A model generated the notes under the pieces. It searched no databases, had not been told where the DNA came from, and was given only the letters and a program-made list of their open reading frames with translations. A DNA stretch of 64,000 nt from Sphingobacterium pedocola (lineage in GTDB: Bacteria; Bacteroidota; Bacteroidia; Sphingobacteriales; Sphingobacteriaceae): contig NZ_MU158689.1 of the NCBI RefSeq assembly GCF_015209965.1, positions 264,648 through 328,647 on the forward strand. The letters are read 5' to 3'. How positions within the stretch are numbered: position 1 is the first letter of the stretch; every line of letters starts with the position of its first letter. Both the position numbers and the translations under genes were made by a program. Below, one piece after another: positions 42,838 through 51,491 of the stretch.

Positions 42838-45612
42838 ATGGACAGAAAACTAATTGCCTTACTCCTCCTATCTATTTTGATAAACGGAGTATATGCCCAA
42901 CGTAAGATGGAGTTTCTTAATAGGGGGGTGGTCGCGGTAAAAACTTCCGAAAAATCGGCTTTCATTAGTTGGCGTCTTCTTGGGAAAGAAAATTTGGAAT
43001 CCTCTTTTAATATCTATCGACAATATGATAATGGGCCGCATAAAAAATTGAATAAGTTGCCCTTGGATAAGGGAACCAACTTTAGTGATCAGGAAGCTGA
43101 TTTTACAAAAGAGGTTACTTATTATGTAGCCAAGGTTAACGGAGCCATAGAAGCAGATAAGGAAGCCTTTGTAATAAAAAAAGGAGAGATCGTACGACAG
43201 TACCTCGAGTTGAAATTAAATACACCCCTAAATTATACTCCCGGTGATATTTCCGTCGCAGATCTAGATGGTGATGGGGCATATGAAATCATTGTACATC
43301 AGACAGGAAGAGGTGCCGACAATTCACAAAAAGGATTGACATCCGAACCTATTTTACAGGCTTACAAATTGGATGGTACGTTTTTATGGGAGATTAATCT
43401 AGGTAAGAATATTCGGGAAGGGGCACACTATACGCAGTTTATGGTATACGACCTCGATAGTGATGGACGTGCCGAGTTAGTCTGCAAGACGGCGGACGGA
43501 ACGAAAGATGGAACGGGTCGGTTTATTGGGAATCCAGAAAAGGATTGGCGTGATATGGTACAGTCATCAGGTAATTTTGGTCGTATTCTCGAAGGACCGG
43601 AATATTTAACGGTGTTTGACGGACTCAGCGGAAAGGAGATTCATACCGTCAACTATGAACCAGGTCGGGGCGATAATTTACGTGCTTGGGGGGGCTTAGC
43701 GACGGGGGGATCTAGTGATGATAATGGCAATAGGGCTGATCGATTTTTAGCTTGTATAGCCTATTTAGATGGTGAAAATCCTAGTGTGGTAATGACCAGA
43801 GGGTATTATGCGAGATCAGTTTTGGTAGCATGGGATTATAAAGATAAAAAACTGGTGAAGCGATGGATATTTGATTCTAAAGATAGCAAAAATTCATTTT
43901 CAGGACAGGGTAACCACGGTCTAACCGTAGCCGACGTGGACGCCGATGGAAGAGACGAAATTATTTTCGGATCGATGTGTGTAGATGACGATGGCACTGG
44001 ACTATATTCTACTGGACTGGGACACGGTGACGCACTCCATGTAACAGATTTGGATTTGAATAATCCGGGACTGGAAGTGTTTGGTATCCACGAACGTAAG
44101 AAAATTGGCGCAGCACTTTTCGACGCAAAGAGTGGTAAAATCCTTTTTGAAGGGGCTATTGATGCGGATGTGGGGCGTGGGGCGGCTGCTAATATCGACC
44201 CGGAGGTCAAAGGAGCTTATCTGTGGTGGTCTGGTTCGCGTCAGGTGTATAATACCGAAGGAAAAGCTGTCGGACCTGCTCCAAGGACTGCAAATTTTTT
44301 GATTTGGTGGGATGGTGATTTAAGCAGGGAATTGCTGAATGGTAACTATATCGAGAAGTATAAACAAGGTAGAATTTTTACGGCTGAAGGTGCTAGCTCA
44401 ATCAATGGAACCAAAAGTACACCTAATCTAAGTGCAGATATATTTGGGGATTGGCGGGAGGAGCTTATCCTTCGTGCTGATGATAATCAATCGTTACGCA
44501 TCTATACAACGACAATCCCAACAAATCATAGGTTGTACACCTTAATGCACGATCCACAATATAGGTTAAGTATCGCTTGGCAGAATGTAGCGTATAATCA
44601 ACCTCCACATACTGGTTTCTATTTGGGGACAGGTATGGACAAGCAAAGTCCTCCGAATATTAGCATAGTGCGAGGTGATCGATCCGTTAGTAAAAAAGTG
44701 CCAAAGCCACTTTTTAGAGATACTATTTACGATGGTGCGGCGGATCCGGTAGTCATCTGGAATAAAGCGGAGCATAAATGGTTTATGTTTTATACCAACA
44801 GACGTGCAAAAGCGATCGATTTACCAGGGGTAAGTTGGGTACACGGCACTGCTATTGGTATTGCCGAGTCTTCCGATGGAATCGAATGGACCTATAGAGG
44901 TATTGCTGATATACAGGCTCCGCATAGTATAGAAACACAGTGGGCACCAGAAGTTATCGAAGATAGTGGCACTTACCACATGTATCTTACCGTTGTTCCG
45001 GGTATTTTTACAGATTGGAAGCATCCGCGCAACATTCAACACTTTACCAGTACAGATCTGTTGCATTGGAAGTATGAGTCGACGTTAGCGTTGGCTAATG
45101 AGAAAGTGATCGATGCATGTGTGTTCAAACTTCCCTCCGGAGAATGGCGTATGTGGTACAACAATGAGATGGATGGTAAATCTGTTTACTATGCCGATAG
45201 CAAGGATTTATATCAATGGGAAGATAAAGGTAAAGCATTAGCTACAAGGGGTGAAGGGCCAAAAGTTTTTGAATGGGAAAATTCCTATTGGATGGTGGTA
45301 GACACATGGAAGGGTATCGCTGTATATCGATCCGCCGATTTGACGCATTGGGAAAGACAAGAGGGCCTACTTTTGCAGACTGGGGGTACAGGAAAGGACG
45401 ATCAAGTTGTCGGGGGACACCCAGATGTAATTATCCATGAAGGACGCGCTTTTATTTACTACTTTACGCATCCAGGTAAAACACCCGAAAATGCAGGAAA
45501 AGATGGATTCGAACAAAGAAGAAGTAGTATTCAGATGGCTGAATTACTGTTGGAAGATGGGAATATCATCTGTTACAGAGATCAAGCACTGTTTATGAGT
45601 TTGAATAAGTAA
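42838..45612 (+). CDS. PL11 rhamnogalacturonan lyase fused to a GH43-like propeller
   Basis: This 924-residue secreted fusion has a signal peptide (to ~20). Residues ~22-610 form a family 11 polysaccharide lyase, an eight-bladed propeller with calcium-binding Asp motifs: SVADLDGDGAYEIIV, YDLDSDGRAELVCKTADG, ADVDADGRDEI, and GDWREELILRADDN. This cuts the rhamnogalacturonan-I backbone by beta-elimination. After a linker (~611-625), residues ~626-924 form a five-bladed GH43/DUF377-type propeller (DGAADPVVIWN, TQWAPEVIEDSGTYHMY, DACVFKLPSGEWRMWYNN, GGHPDVIIHEGRAFIYY). The three acidic residues expected for catalysis can be placed at DP, PE and possibly DAC or GHPD. No frameshift or internal start separates the parts. 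Confidence 0.88.
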   Translation: MDRKLIALLLLSILINGVYAQRKMEFLNRGVVAVKTSEKSAFISWRLLGKENLESSFNIYRQYDNGPHKKLNKLPLDKGTNFSDQEADFTKEVTYYVAKVNGAIEADKEAFVIKKGEIVRQYLELKLNTPLNYTPGDISVADLDGDGAYEIIVHQTGRGADNSQKGLTSEPILQAYKLDGTFLWEINLGKNIREGAHYTQFMVYDLDSDGRAELVCKTADGTKDGTGRFIGNPEKDWRDMVQSSGNFGRILEGPEYLTVFDGLSGKEIHTVNYEPGRGDNLRAWGGLATGGSSDDNGNRADRFLACIAYLDGENPSVVMTRGYYARSVLVAWDYKDKKLVKRWIFDSKDSKNSFSGQGNHGLTVADVDADGRDEIIFGSMCVDDDGTGLYSTGLGHGDALHVTDLDLNNPGLEVFGIHERKKIGAALFDAKSGKILFEGAIDADVGRGAAANIDPEVKGAYLWWSGSRQVYNTEGKAVGPAPRTANFLIWWDGDLSRELLNGNYIEKYKQGRIFTAEGASSINGTKSTPNLSADIFGDWREELILRADDNQSLRIYTTTIPTNHRLYTLMHDPQYRLSIAWQNVAYNQPPHTGFYLGTGMDKQSPPNISIVRGDRSVSKKVPKPLFRDTIYDGAADPVVIWNKAEHKWFMFYTNRRAKAIDLPGVSWVHGTAIGIAESSDGIEWTYRGIADIQAPHSIETQWAPEVIEDSGTYHMYLTVVPGIFTDWKHPRNIQHFTSTDLLHWKYESTLALANEKVIDACVFKLPSGEWRMWYNNEMDGKSVYYADSKDLYQWEDKGKALATRGEGPKVFEWENSYWMVVDTWKGIAVYRSADLTHWERQEGLLLQTGGTGKDDQVVGGHPDVIIHEGRAFIYYFTHPGKTPENAGKDGFEQRRSSIQMAELLLEDGNIICYRDQALFMSLNK

Positions 45613-45721
45613 AAAGTGATAAATTGAAACACAGCACCAAACTTATCTGCTCCCAAAGCGCAAGCGCATAGGATGATAGGAATCAGATATTAGGAGTTAA
45701 GGTGAATTAAAATATTGATAA

Positions 45722-46489
45722 ATGAAAAGAGACACTACAAAATGGGTAACGGTAATATTGAGTGTGGTCCTGCTCTCATTTGGCATACAGCGTAAACCGA
45801 CTATCTTCCTTATTGGAGATTCAACGGTACGTAATAACAATGACCAGTATTGGGGCTGGGGCACACTATTGTCAAATTTTTTGGATACGACGGAAATTAA
45901 TGTCGCAAACCATGCAATGGCCGGTAGGAGTACCCGTACCTTTGTTAAAGAGGGGCGTTGGGCGCGGGTAGATTCTCTATTTAAACCAGGAGATTACCTG
46001 TTAATCCAATTTGGGCACAATGAAGGGAGTAAACCGGATACTTCACGTCAGGGATATAGGGGCGTGTTACGAGGGATTGACCAGGATTCGATTGTATTGG
46101 ATTGGGGCGAAGGAAAAACCGAAGTGGTTCGAACCTATGGAGAGAACCTCCGACGATTTATTATTCAGGCGAAGTCTAAGGGTGTACAACCGGTGGTCTT
46201 GTCCATGATTCCACGAAATCAATGGGATGCCCAGGGAAATGTAAAACGGGCAGATCAAGATTTTGGGCTTTGGGCGAAGCAGATCGCGGAAGAGCAGGGG
46301 GTACCGTTTGTAGATTTGAACCGTATCACAGCCGACAAATACCAACAGATGGGGCCAAATGAAGTGAAATCCAGGTATTTCCCTGGAGATCATACGCATA
46401 CCAACAAAGCGGGCGCTGAACTGAATGCAGCGTCTGTCATAGAAGGCCTGAAAGCTTTAAACCATCCCATTGCTAATTATTTAAACTAA
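45722..46489 (+). CDS. CE12-like rhamnogalacturonan acetylesterase (first of two)
   Basis: This 255-residue SGNH hydrolase has an N-terminal signal or anchor (~8-22). The catalytic blocks are FLIGDSTVRN (Ser in GDS), MAGRSTRTF (Gly), IQFGHNEGS (Asn) and the C-terminal GDHTHTN (Asp and His), which is the CE12 pattern. The enzyme should remove acetyl groups from galacturonate in rhamnogalacturonan, opening the backbone to the PL11 and GH28 enzymes. An insert DWGEGKTEV follows the Asn block. It starts 109 bp after the PL11 fusion, and the second esterase begins 3 bp after it. Confidence 0.9.
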   Translation: MKRDTTKWVTVILSVVLLSFGIQRKPTIFLIGDSTVRNNNDQYWGWGTLLSNFLDTTEINVANHAMAGRSTRTFVKEGRWARVDSLFKPGDYLLIQFGHNEGSKPDTSRQGYRGVLRGIDQDSIVLDWGEGKTEVVRTYGENLRRFIIQAKSKGVQPVVLSMIPRNQWDAQGNVKRADQDFGLWAKQIAEEQGVPFVDLNRITADKYQQMGPNEVKSRYFPGDHTHTNKAGAELNAASVIEGLKALNHPIANYLN

Positions 46490-46492
46490 ATA

Positions 46493-47281
46493 ATGAGACT
46501 AAAGAATATTGTATATGCTACTGCATTGCTATTTGTTACAATCCTTAGTTTGTCGTTCGTCGCCGATAGCAAGAAACCTACACTTTTTGTAATTGGTGAT
46601 TCGACGGTAAAAAATGGCCAGGGCAACGGGTCAAATGGGCAGTGGGGATGGGCAAGTTTTATAGCAGATTACTTTGATTTGAACAAAATTTCTGTTGAAA
46701 ACCGAGCTTTAGGAGGTACTAGTACACGTACCTTTTACAACAATCCTAAGCTGTGGCAAAAGGTGCTAGACGAAATCAAGCCCGGTGATTTTGTTATCAT
46801 GCAATTTGGTCACAATGACTCCAGTCCGATTGTGGATACATCACGGGCAAGGGGCTCGATAAAAGGCAACGGGGACGAATACCAAGAAGTTTATAATCCG
46901 CTCCTTCAACAACGCGAGATGGTATACAGTTATGGATTCTATTTGCGCCGATTTGTTAAAAACGTACAAGATAAAGGCGCTACGGCCATTGTCTGCTCGC
47001 CGATACCCCGTAATGCCTGGATAGGAGAGACGGTGCGGCGTTCAGATTACGCTTCGTGGGCACAAGAAGCGGCACAGCAATCCAATGTTTTGTTTATTCC
47101 TCTTCAGGACAAAGTAATTGAAGTGTACGAAGGACTTGGTCAAGCGGAGGTAGCGGGTAACTATTTTGGTGAGAAGGATGCTACGCACACCCTCAAAGCA
47201 GGAGCAGAACTCAATGCCAAGCTGGTAGCGGAATATCTTTCCGTTCAGCCGAAATTGGAATTGCGAAAATATTTAAAGTAA
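46493..47281 (+). CDS. CE12-like rhamnogalacturonan acetylesterase (second of two)
   Basis: This is a 262-residue paralogue of the preceding gene with the same block order: FVIGDSTVKNGQ, ALGGTSTRTF, MQFGHNDSS and the final KDATHTLKAG with the catalytic Asp and His. It has a signal peptide (~1-27). The shared layout but modest identity suggest an old duplication, perhaps giving different acetyl positions. It is translationally close-coupled to the first esterase and is the last gene of the pectin operon. Its stop codon overlaps the start of a terminator hairpin. Confidence 0.9.
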   Translation: MRLKNIVYATALLFVTILSLSFVADSKKPTLFVIGDSTVKNGQGNGSNGQWGWASFIADYFDLNKISVENRALGGTSTRTFYNNPKLWQKVLDEIKPGDFVIMQFGHNDSSPIVDTSRARGSIKGNGDEYQEVYNPLLQQREMVYSYGFYLRRFVKNVQDKGATAIVCSPIPRNAWIGETVRRSDYASWAQEAAQQSNVLFIPLQDKVIEVYEGLGQAEVAGNYFGEKDATHTLKAGAELNAKLVAEYLSVQPKLELRKYLK

Positions 47282-47314
47282 CAAAAAAGGATTAGTTAGC
47301 TAATCCTTTTTTGT
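47281..47314. terminator. Bidirectional terminator between convergent genes
   Basis: acaaaaaaggattag and ctaatccttttttgt form a perfect 15 bp inverted repeat around loop ttag. It begins at the last base of the esterase gene and ends at the last base of the convergent DUF4197 gene, with A and T runs on both flanks, so it can end transcription from either side. Confidence 0.88.
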
Positions 47315-48078
47315 TACTTTTGGTTATCTACCCATCCGAATACTTTTTGCAGTACACCGGTATTACGGGATCCTGCTATATTTTGTCTGATCTTTAGTTC
47401 TTCTTCAGCGACCTTTACAAACAATCCGTTTATCGCTTTTTGAGTAACATACGCATTTAGATCCGTGGTTACTTTATTAGATGTAAGGGGAAGATTGTTG
47501 TAAGCTGACGTTAACTGTGTCCAATAGGTACTTACATTATTTTTGCCCAAAGCGGATTCCACAATGGGACTAAATTTGGAAGTCAGCGTGGTCGAAGTTG
47601 TCCTCTTGAAAAAGGTAGTTGCTGCATCTTGCTGTGTTCCGAGTAAGATATTAAATGCATCTGTTACCGTCATTTGGGATAGCGAATTGACGAATACAGG
47701 AGCAGCTTCTTTTACGGCCGATTCTGCCGCCCGGTTTAAACTGGTAACAAAGTTATCTACCAATGATCCCATTCCTACGGAGCGCAACGCTTTCTCGACT
47801 TGTTGTGCTTCCTGTGGCATCAAGATTTTTACCGCCGCATTACCCAAAAAACCATCTTTGATGGATAGTGCATTGATACTATTATTTAATCCGTTGCCCA
47901 ACGCCTGTTTAATGCCTGTTACCGCTTCAGTCTGTGTAACCGAGCCTGTTGTTGTTGAGGGTGAAGTAGCCCCCGCTGTAGTATTGGGTATAGAGCTCGC
48001 AATTTGGCTCACTGTTTCACAGCCCAAAAATAAGGGTAAGGTAACTACACCTAAGGCAAGTAATGGAGATATTTTCAT
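47314..48078 (-). CDS. DUF4197 lipoprotein
   Basis: The protein has 254 residues from the ATG at 48078. A GTG six codons upstream is in frame but would precede the signal peptide. The signal ends in LPLFLGC with Cys20. A Ser/Thr-rich spacer (SSIPNTTAGATSPSTTTGS) follows, then the all-helical DUF4197 domain (~55-250; GIKQALGNGLNNSINALS, GFLGNAAVKILMPQEAQQVE, KFSPIVESALGKNNVSTYW). The family is widespread in Gram-negatives and functionally uncharacterised. It is a single gene, convergent with the pectin operon. Confidence 0.88.
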   Translation of the reverse strand: MKISPLLALGVVTLPLFLGCETVSQIASSIPNTTAGATSPSTTTGSVTQTEAVTGIKQALGNGLNNSINALSIKDGFLGNAAVKILMPQEAQQVEKALRSVGMGSLVDNFVTSLNRAAESAVKEAAPVFVNSLSQMTVTDAFNILLGTQQDAATTFFKRTTSTTLTSKFSPIVESALGKNNVSTYWTQLTSAYNNLPLTSNKVTTDLNAYVTQKAINGLFVKVAEEELKIRQNIAGSRNTGVLQKVFGWVDNQK

Positions 48079-48187
48079 ATGTGTATTATATTGCACTCAC
48101 GTTCACTGTTTATCTTGTTGCAAACATACTAATACTAAAGCATTTTTTAACTATAATAATAAGCTGTCATAGGGTCTCGCGTATATT

Positions 48188-49024
48188 TTATTGCCAAGCC
48201 AGTCGAGTCGTAACGGGGAAATGGTCGGAAGGATATTTGCCCATGTAGGTGTCAGTTAAGATGCCGTATTTTTCTACGTTAAAATGAGGGGTGATAAAAA
48301 TATGATCTATCCTACCGGTAGGTTTTATACTTTTTCCCCAATTATTAAAGGTAGAATTAGGCGTATAGACGATTTTGGATTTGGTAAATACATCTTCTAC
48401 GACTCCGCTGTTTGCGAGCGTAAAATAGGCTTCATCTGTTTCATTTACATTAAAGTCGCCCGTAAGAATAAGCGGAAGCGCAGTAGCAAATTCTGTTGCT
48501 TTGTTGAGTATCAGCTTCGCACTTTCTTTTCGCGCCTGTACACCCACGTGATCGAAATGCGTATTCATTAGGATGAACGATTTGTTGTTTTTTTTATCTC
48601 TAAAAATACCCCAGGTACAGATTCTGGGAAGTGCAGCGTCCCATCCTTTATTGGGTTTTTCTGTATCTGTAGCAGAGAGCCAAAACGTTCCACTTTTAAG
48701 TACATCAAAACGGTTTTTATTATAAAAAATGGCAGAATGTTCTCCTTTTTCTGCTCCATTATCACGTCCTACGCCCACATAATCAAAGTCGGGGAGCAAT
48801 TGTTGGATATCCTCAACCTGATCTTGAAAACCTTCTTGTATGCCGAAGATATCAAATTCATGATAGGTAATCAGATTGCACACAGCTTCTTTTCGATCTT
48901 GCCAAAGATTGCCGACATCGCCGTCAGTTTTTAAACGGATATTGAAGGATGCTACATTGATCTCTTGTGCGAATAGCGAGAAGTTCGAAAGCACAAAAAC
49001 GATAAAAATGACTAATCGACTCAT
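48188..49024 (-). CDS. Secreted endonuclease/exonuclease/phosphatase-family hydrolase
   Basis: This 278-residue protein has a signal peptide (SNFSLFAQEI). It has the EEP fold motifs in order: VASFNIRL, FGIQEGFQDQ (metal-binding Glu), MNTHFDHVG, LTGDFNVNETD (catalytic Asp/Asn) and the final YPSDHFPVTTRL (Asp-His). The extracytoplasmic location and similarity in layout to secreted members point to phosphodiester or sugar-phosphate hydrolysis rather than DNA repair. It is 1 bp downstream of the GDPD gene, so the two are coupled and may process phosphodiesters together. Confidence 0.88.
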   Translation of the reverse strand: MSRLVIFIVFVLSNFSLFAQEINVASFNIRLKTDGDVGNLWQDRKEAVCNLITYHEFDIFGIQEGFQDQVEDIQQLLPDFDYVGVGRDNGAEKGEHSAIFYNKNRFDVLKSGTFWLSATDTEKPNKGWDAALPRICTWGIFRDKKNNKSFILMNTHFDHVGVQARKESAKLILNKATEFATALPLILTGDFNVNETDEAYFTLANSGVVEDVFTKSKIVYTPNSTFNNWGKSIKPTGRIDHIFITPHFNVEKYGILTDTYMGKYPSDHFPVTTRLAWQ

Positions 49025-49025
49025 G

Positions 49026-49784
49026 TTATTTTGTTAATAGCTTTTGTAGTAGTTCGGGCTCGTCTGTTGTGATATAATCAAAGCCTTCGTCTATAAAATA
49101 GTTCATATCCCCTTGCGTATTCACCGTCCAGACATTGGTTTTCAGGCCCAAGGTTTTTGCTGAAGCCACCCAAGCTGTATTTTTTTTGAAAACCGAAAGA
49201 TGGTAGTCTATTCCCGTCAGCTTGGCCTCTTTTATCTCTTGAGGACTCTTATCTCCGTTTAAATAATGTATAAGAATGTTTTTATCTAAAGCTCTAAAAT
49301 GCAAACATGCATCATAGCTAAAAGCGATGAATTCGGTTAGGGATTCCGCCTTAAGTTTTTTTATGAGGTTGAGGCTAATCTCTACCGATTTAAGCGTGCG
49401 ATCTACACCGAGTTTATTAGTCTTCAGTTCGAAGATGAGCTTTGTCTTGTTCTGTTTTAAACCTTCTTTCAGATAGGCTTCAGCGGTAGATATCTGCTCA
49501 CCATTTGCATGTTTCTTTGCTAATAGCTCTTGATATGTTGCCGTAGCAATGTCTATTCCCTGAAAATCGTTGTCGTGATTTACAACCAATACATTATCTT
49601 TCGTAAGATGAACATCAAATTCAGCTCCCCACAATCCCTGTGCAATGGCGTCGCGGAGTGCAGCAATAGAATTTTGTGGAGACTTTGTATTCTTCCAAGC
49701 ACCTCGATGTGCTATAATTTGAGTTTGTGCCTGTACTATAATAGATAAACAGAGCATAATTCCTACAATACTTAATTTTTTCAT
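49026..49784 (-). CDS. Secreted glycerophosphodiester phosphodiesterase
   Basis: This 252-residue protein has a signal peptide (~1-20) and the GDPD signature: IIAHRGAWKN (His-Arg), SPQNSIAAL (the usual Glu-Asn is Gln-Asn here), WGAEFDVHLTKD (Glu and Asp metal ligands) and VVNHD (second catalytic His). The C-terminal LKTNVWTVNTQGDMNYFID and GFDYITTDEPELL complete the TIM barrel. It should hydrolyse glycerophosphodiesters such as glycerophosphoethanolamine in the periplasm. It overlaps functionally and by operon with the EEP hydrolase downstream and lies 158 bp after the phosphodiester glycosidase gene. Confidence 0.9.
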   Translation of the reverse strand: MKKLSIVGIMLCLSIIVQAQTQIIAHRGAWKNTKSPQNSIAALRDAIAQGLWGAEFDVHLTKDNVLVVNHDNDFQGIDIATATYQELLAKKHANGEQISTAEAYLKEGLKQNKTKLIFELKTNKLGVDRTLKSVEISLNLIKKLKAESLTEFIAFSYDACLHFRALDKNILIHYLNGDKSPQEIKEAKLTGIDYHLSVFKKNTAWVASAKTLGLKTNVWTVNTQGDMNYFIDEGFDYITTDEPELLQKLLTK

Positions 49785-49942
49785 TAGAATTTGATCATTT
49801 GGTGAGCTCGCTTCCCCTCCAGATGGACAGGCGAGTTCAGCTTAGTTTGTTTTTTAAGATGATTAAGCAGTTATAAACAGCTTCGTTGATTTGTGGACAC
49901 CATATGTATGATGGCTTTATCCGTTTATTTTTGTTTAAGTAA

Positions 49943-50788
49943 TTATTCTTGAATATAAATAATATTAGCCACAGCACGTTCACCTTGATGGTCAAAAATT
50001 TTATTGTCGCTCGGATAATTCACCACACCATGATCAGGCTGTCCTTTTATATACATTGTAGTGCTTCCCCCTCCGTCGAGGTTCATGGCATGGTCGCAGC
50101 CGTACCATTGAAATAAATAGGCTAATTCGTTTAAATTGAGTCCGTGCGATTGACTATTTCTACCATCTACGGTAAAAATAATGAGTTTGTTGCCTTTTTT
50201 TGCAATTGCAGTTCTCGGATGCCGATTGTCGTTGAATGGATTTGCATTTAGTTCAACGCGTGTGCCTTCTAAGAGAAGCAATGGTCCAGACAGAAGGATA
50301 TTCGGATAGTTTTTTTCGGCGGATGGATGTTGTGTTGCATCCAGGATATAGGATTTTTTTCTATCGAAAGCGAAATAGCTATTCGCTCTTGCTGATGGTT
50401 TTACTGTGGTGTTAATGACCTTGTTGTCGATCTTAATAAAATCCACTGCACCACCGTTCTGTACATTGAAAAATCCGCCATTGATAGCTATCAGAGCCTT
50501 ACTTTCTTGTGCGAATGTAGAAGTTAATTTTTTACCCGAGGAGATCCCTGCAAGTTTTAATTTTTTGATATATTTAGTTAAGTCAACCTCAATAATATTG
50601 ATTTCTTGCTCGCTTTCAAAAAGGTCTTGAAAATGTGCTTGATGCCAAATTATCCCTTTTTTGATTTCAGTTTTGTTCCATTGCTTCTGGGTAAAGGTTA
50701 TAGAATCTTTATTTTGAGCTTGTAAAGCTATATTTCCCATTAAGAGAAGGGAAAATACGAAAGGTACAAAGGGATTCTTATGGATCAT
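49943..50788 (-). CDS. NAGPA-domain phosphodiester glycosidase
   Basis: This 281-residue secreted protein has a signal peptide (to ~25) and a phosphodiester glycosidase domain (~60-278). Landmarks are IAINGGFFNVQNGG, HPRTAIAKKGNKLIIFTVDG, and CDHAMNLDGGGSTTMYI, the conserved core of the NAGPA family first defined on the enzyme that uncovers mannose-6-phosphate. Bacterial members cleave sugar-1-phosphodiester linkages, for instance in teichoic-like or phosphoglycan material. With the downstream GDPD and EEP hydrolase genes it makes a plausible set for breaking down external phosphodiester-linked sugars. That pathway link is inferred from position. Confidence 0.88.
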   Translation of the reverse strand: MIHKNPFVPFVFSLLLMGNIALQAQNKDSITFTQKQWNKTEIKKGIIWHQAHFQDLFESEQEINIIEVDLTKYIKKLKLAGISSGKKLTSTFAQESKALIAINGGFFNVQNGGAVDFIKIDNKVINTTVKPSARANSYFAFDRKKSYILDATQHPSAEKNYPNILLSGPLLLLEGTRVELNANPFNDNRHPRTAIAKKGNKLIIFTVDGRNSQSHGLNLNELAYLFQWYGCDHAMNLDGGGSTTMYIKGQPDHGVVNYPSDNKIFDHQGERAVANIIYIQE

Positions 50789-50834
50789 AGTAATGCCTAA
50801 GTTACTGAATCTAATGTTAAGAGAAAATTACTTT

Positions 50835-51488
50835 TTATCTTTCTCCATTCCACTCTCCGTAAAATTGAGTTAGAAATTGCTCCATGAACTGATGACGTAT
50901 TGCTGCGATTTGCCGGGCGGTGTCTGTGTTCATTCTGCCTTTTAGTAACAAGAGTTTTTCGTAAAAATGATTTATAGTAGGTGCAGTCGTGTTTTTATAA
51001 GCCTCCTTACTTTGTTTTTCTACGAATGGAACGTCTGGGTTGTAAATCTCTCTGTTTTTATATCCGCCATAGTTGAATGCTCGAGCTATACCAATCGCAC
51101 CAATTGCATCCAGCCGATCGGCATCTTGAACAATTTCCAATTCCTTGCTGTGAAATTTAACTTCACCCAATGACGCCTTAAAAGACATGTTCAAAATAAT
51201 CTGTTGTACATGTTGAATAGTCGAAGGATGGACACCTATAGATGTTAAAAAATCGCCTGCTATACTTGGACCGATAGTTTCATCTCCATTGTGGAATTTG
51301 CTGTCGGCTATATCGTGCAATAGCGCAGTCAATTCACATACTAAAGCATCGGCTTCTTCTGTTTGTAAAATCAACTTTGTATTATTCCATACGCGTTGAA
51401 TGTGCCACCAATCATGTCCTGATTCAGCATTTTTCAGCCGATCCTGTACAAAAGAAGCCGTTTTTTCAATCAATTCTTGGCTTTGCAT
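50835..51488 (-). CDS. HD-domain phosphohydrolase
   Basis: This 217-residue cytoplasmic protein has the HD signature: SGHDWWHIQRV (first His), ALLHDIADSKF (His-Asp pair) and VQDADRLDAIGAIGIAR (last Asp). It belongs to the YedJ/YpgQ-like group of metal-dependent phosphohydrolases, whose members act on nucleotides. The substrate cannot be named from the sequence. It starts 3 bp after the stop of the THUMP methyltransferase gene, so both are probably cotranscribed, although no shared pathway is obvious. Confidence 0.9.
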   Translation of the reverse strand: MQSQELIEKTASFVQDRLKNAESGHDWWHIQRVWNNTKLILQTEEADALVCELTALLHDIADSKFHNGDETIGPSIAGDFLTSIGVHPSTIQHVQQIILNMSFKASLGEVKFHSKELEIVQDADRLDAIGAIGIARAFNYGGYKNREIYNPDVPFVEKQSKEAYKNTTAPTINHFYEKLLLLKGRMNTDTARQIAAIRHQFMEQFLTQFYGEWNGER

Positions 51489-51491
51489 GGA

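Noticed and set aside
47543..48172. Plus-strand 209-codon frame opposite the DUF4197 gene
   Set aside because: Long but antisense to a conserved lipoprotein domain; cysteine-rich, unnatural composition and no signal or domain.
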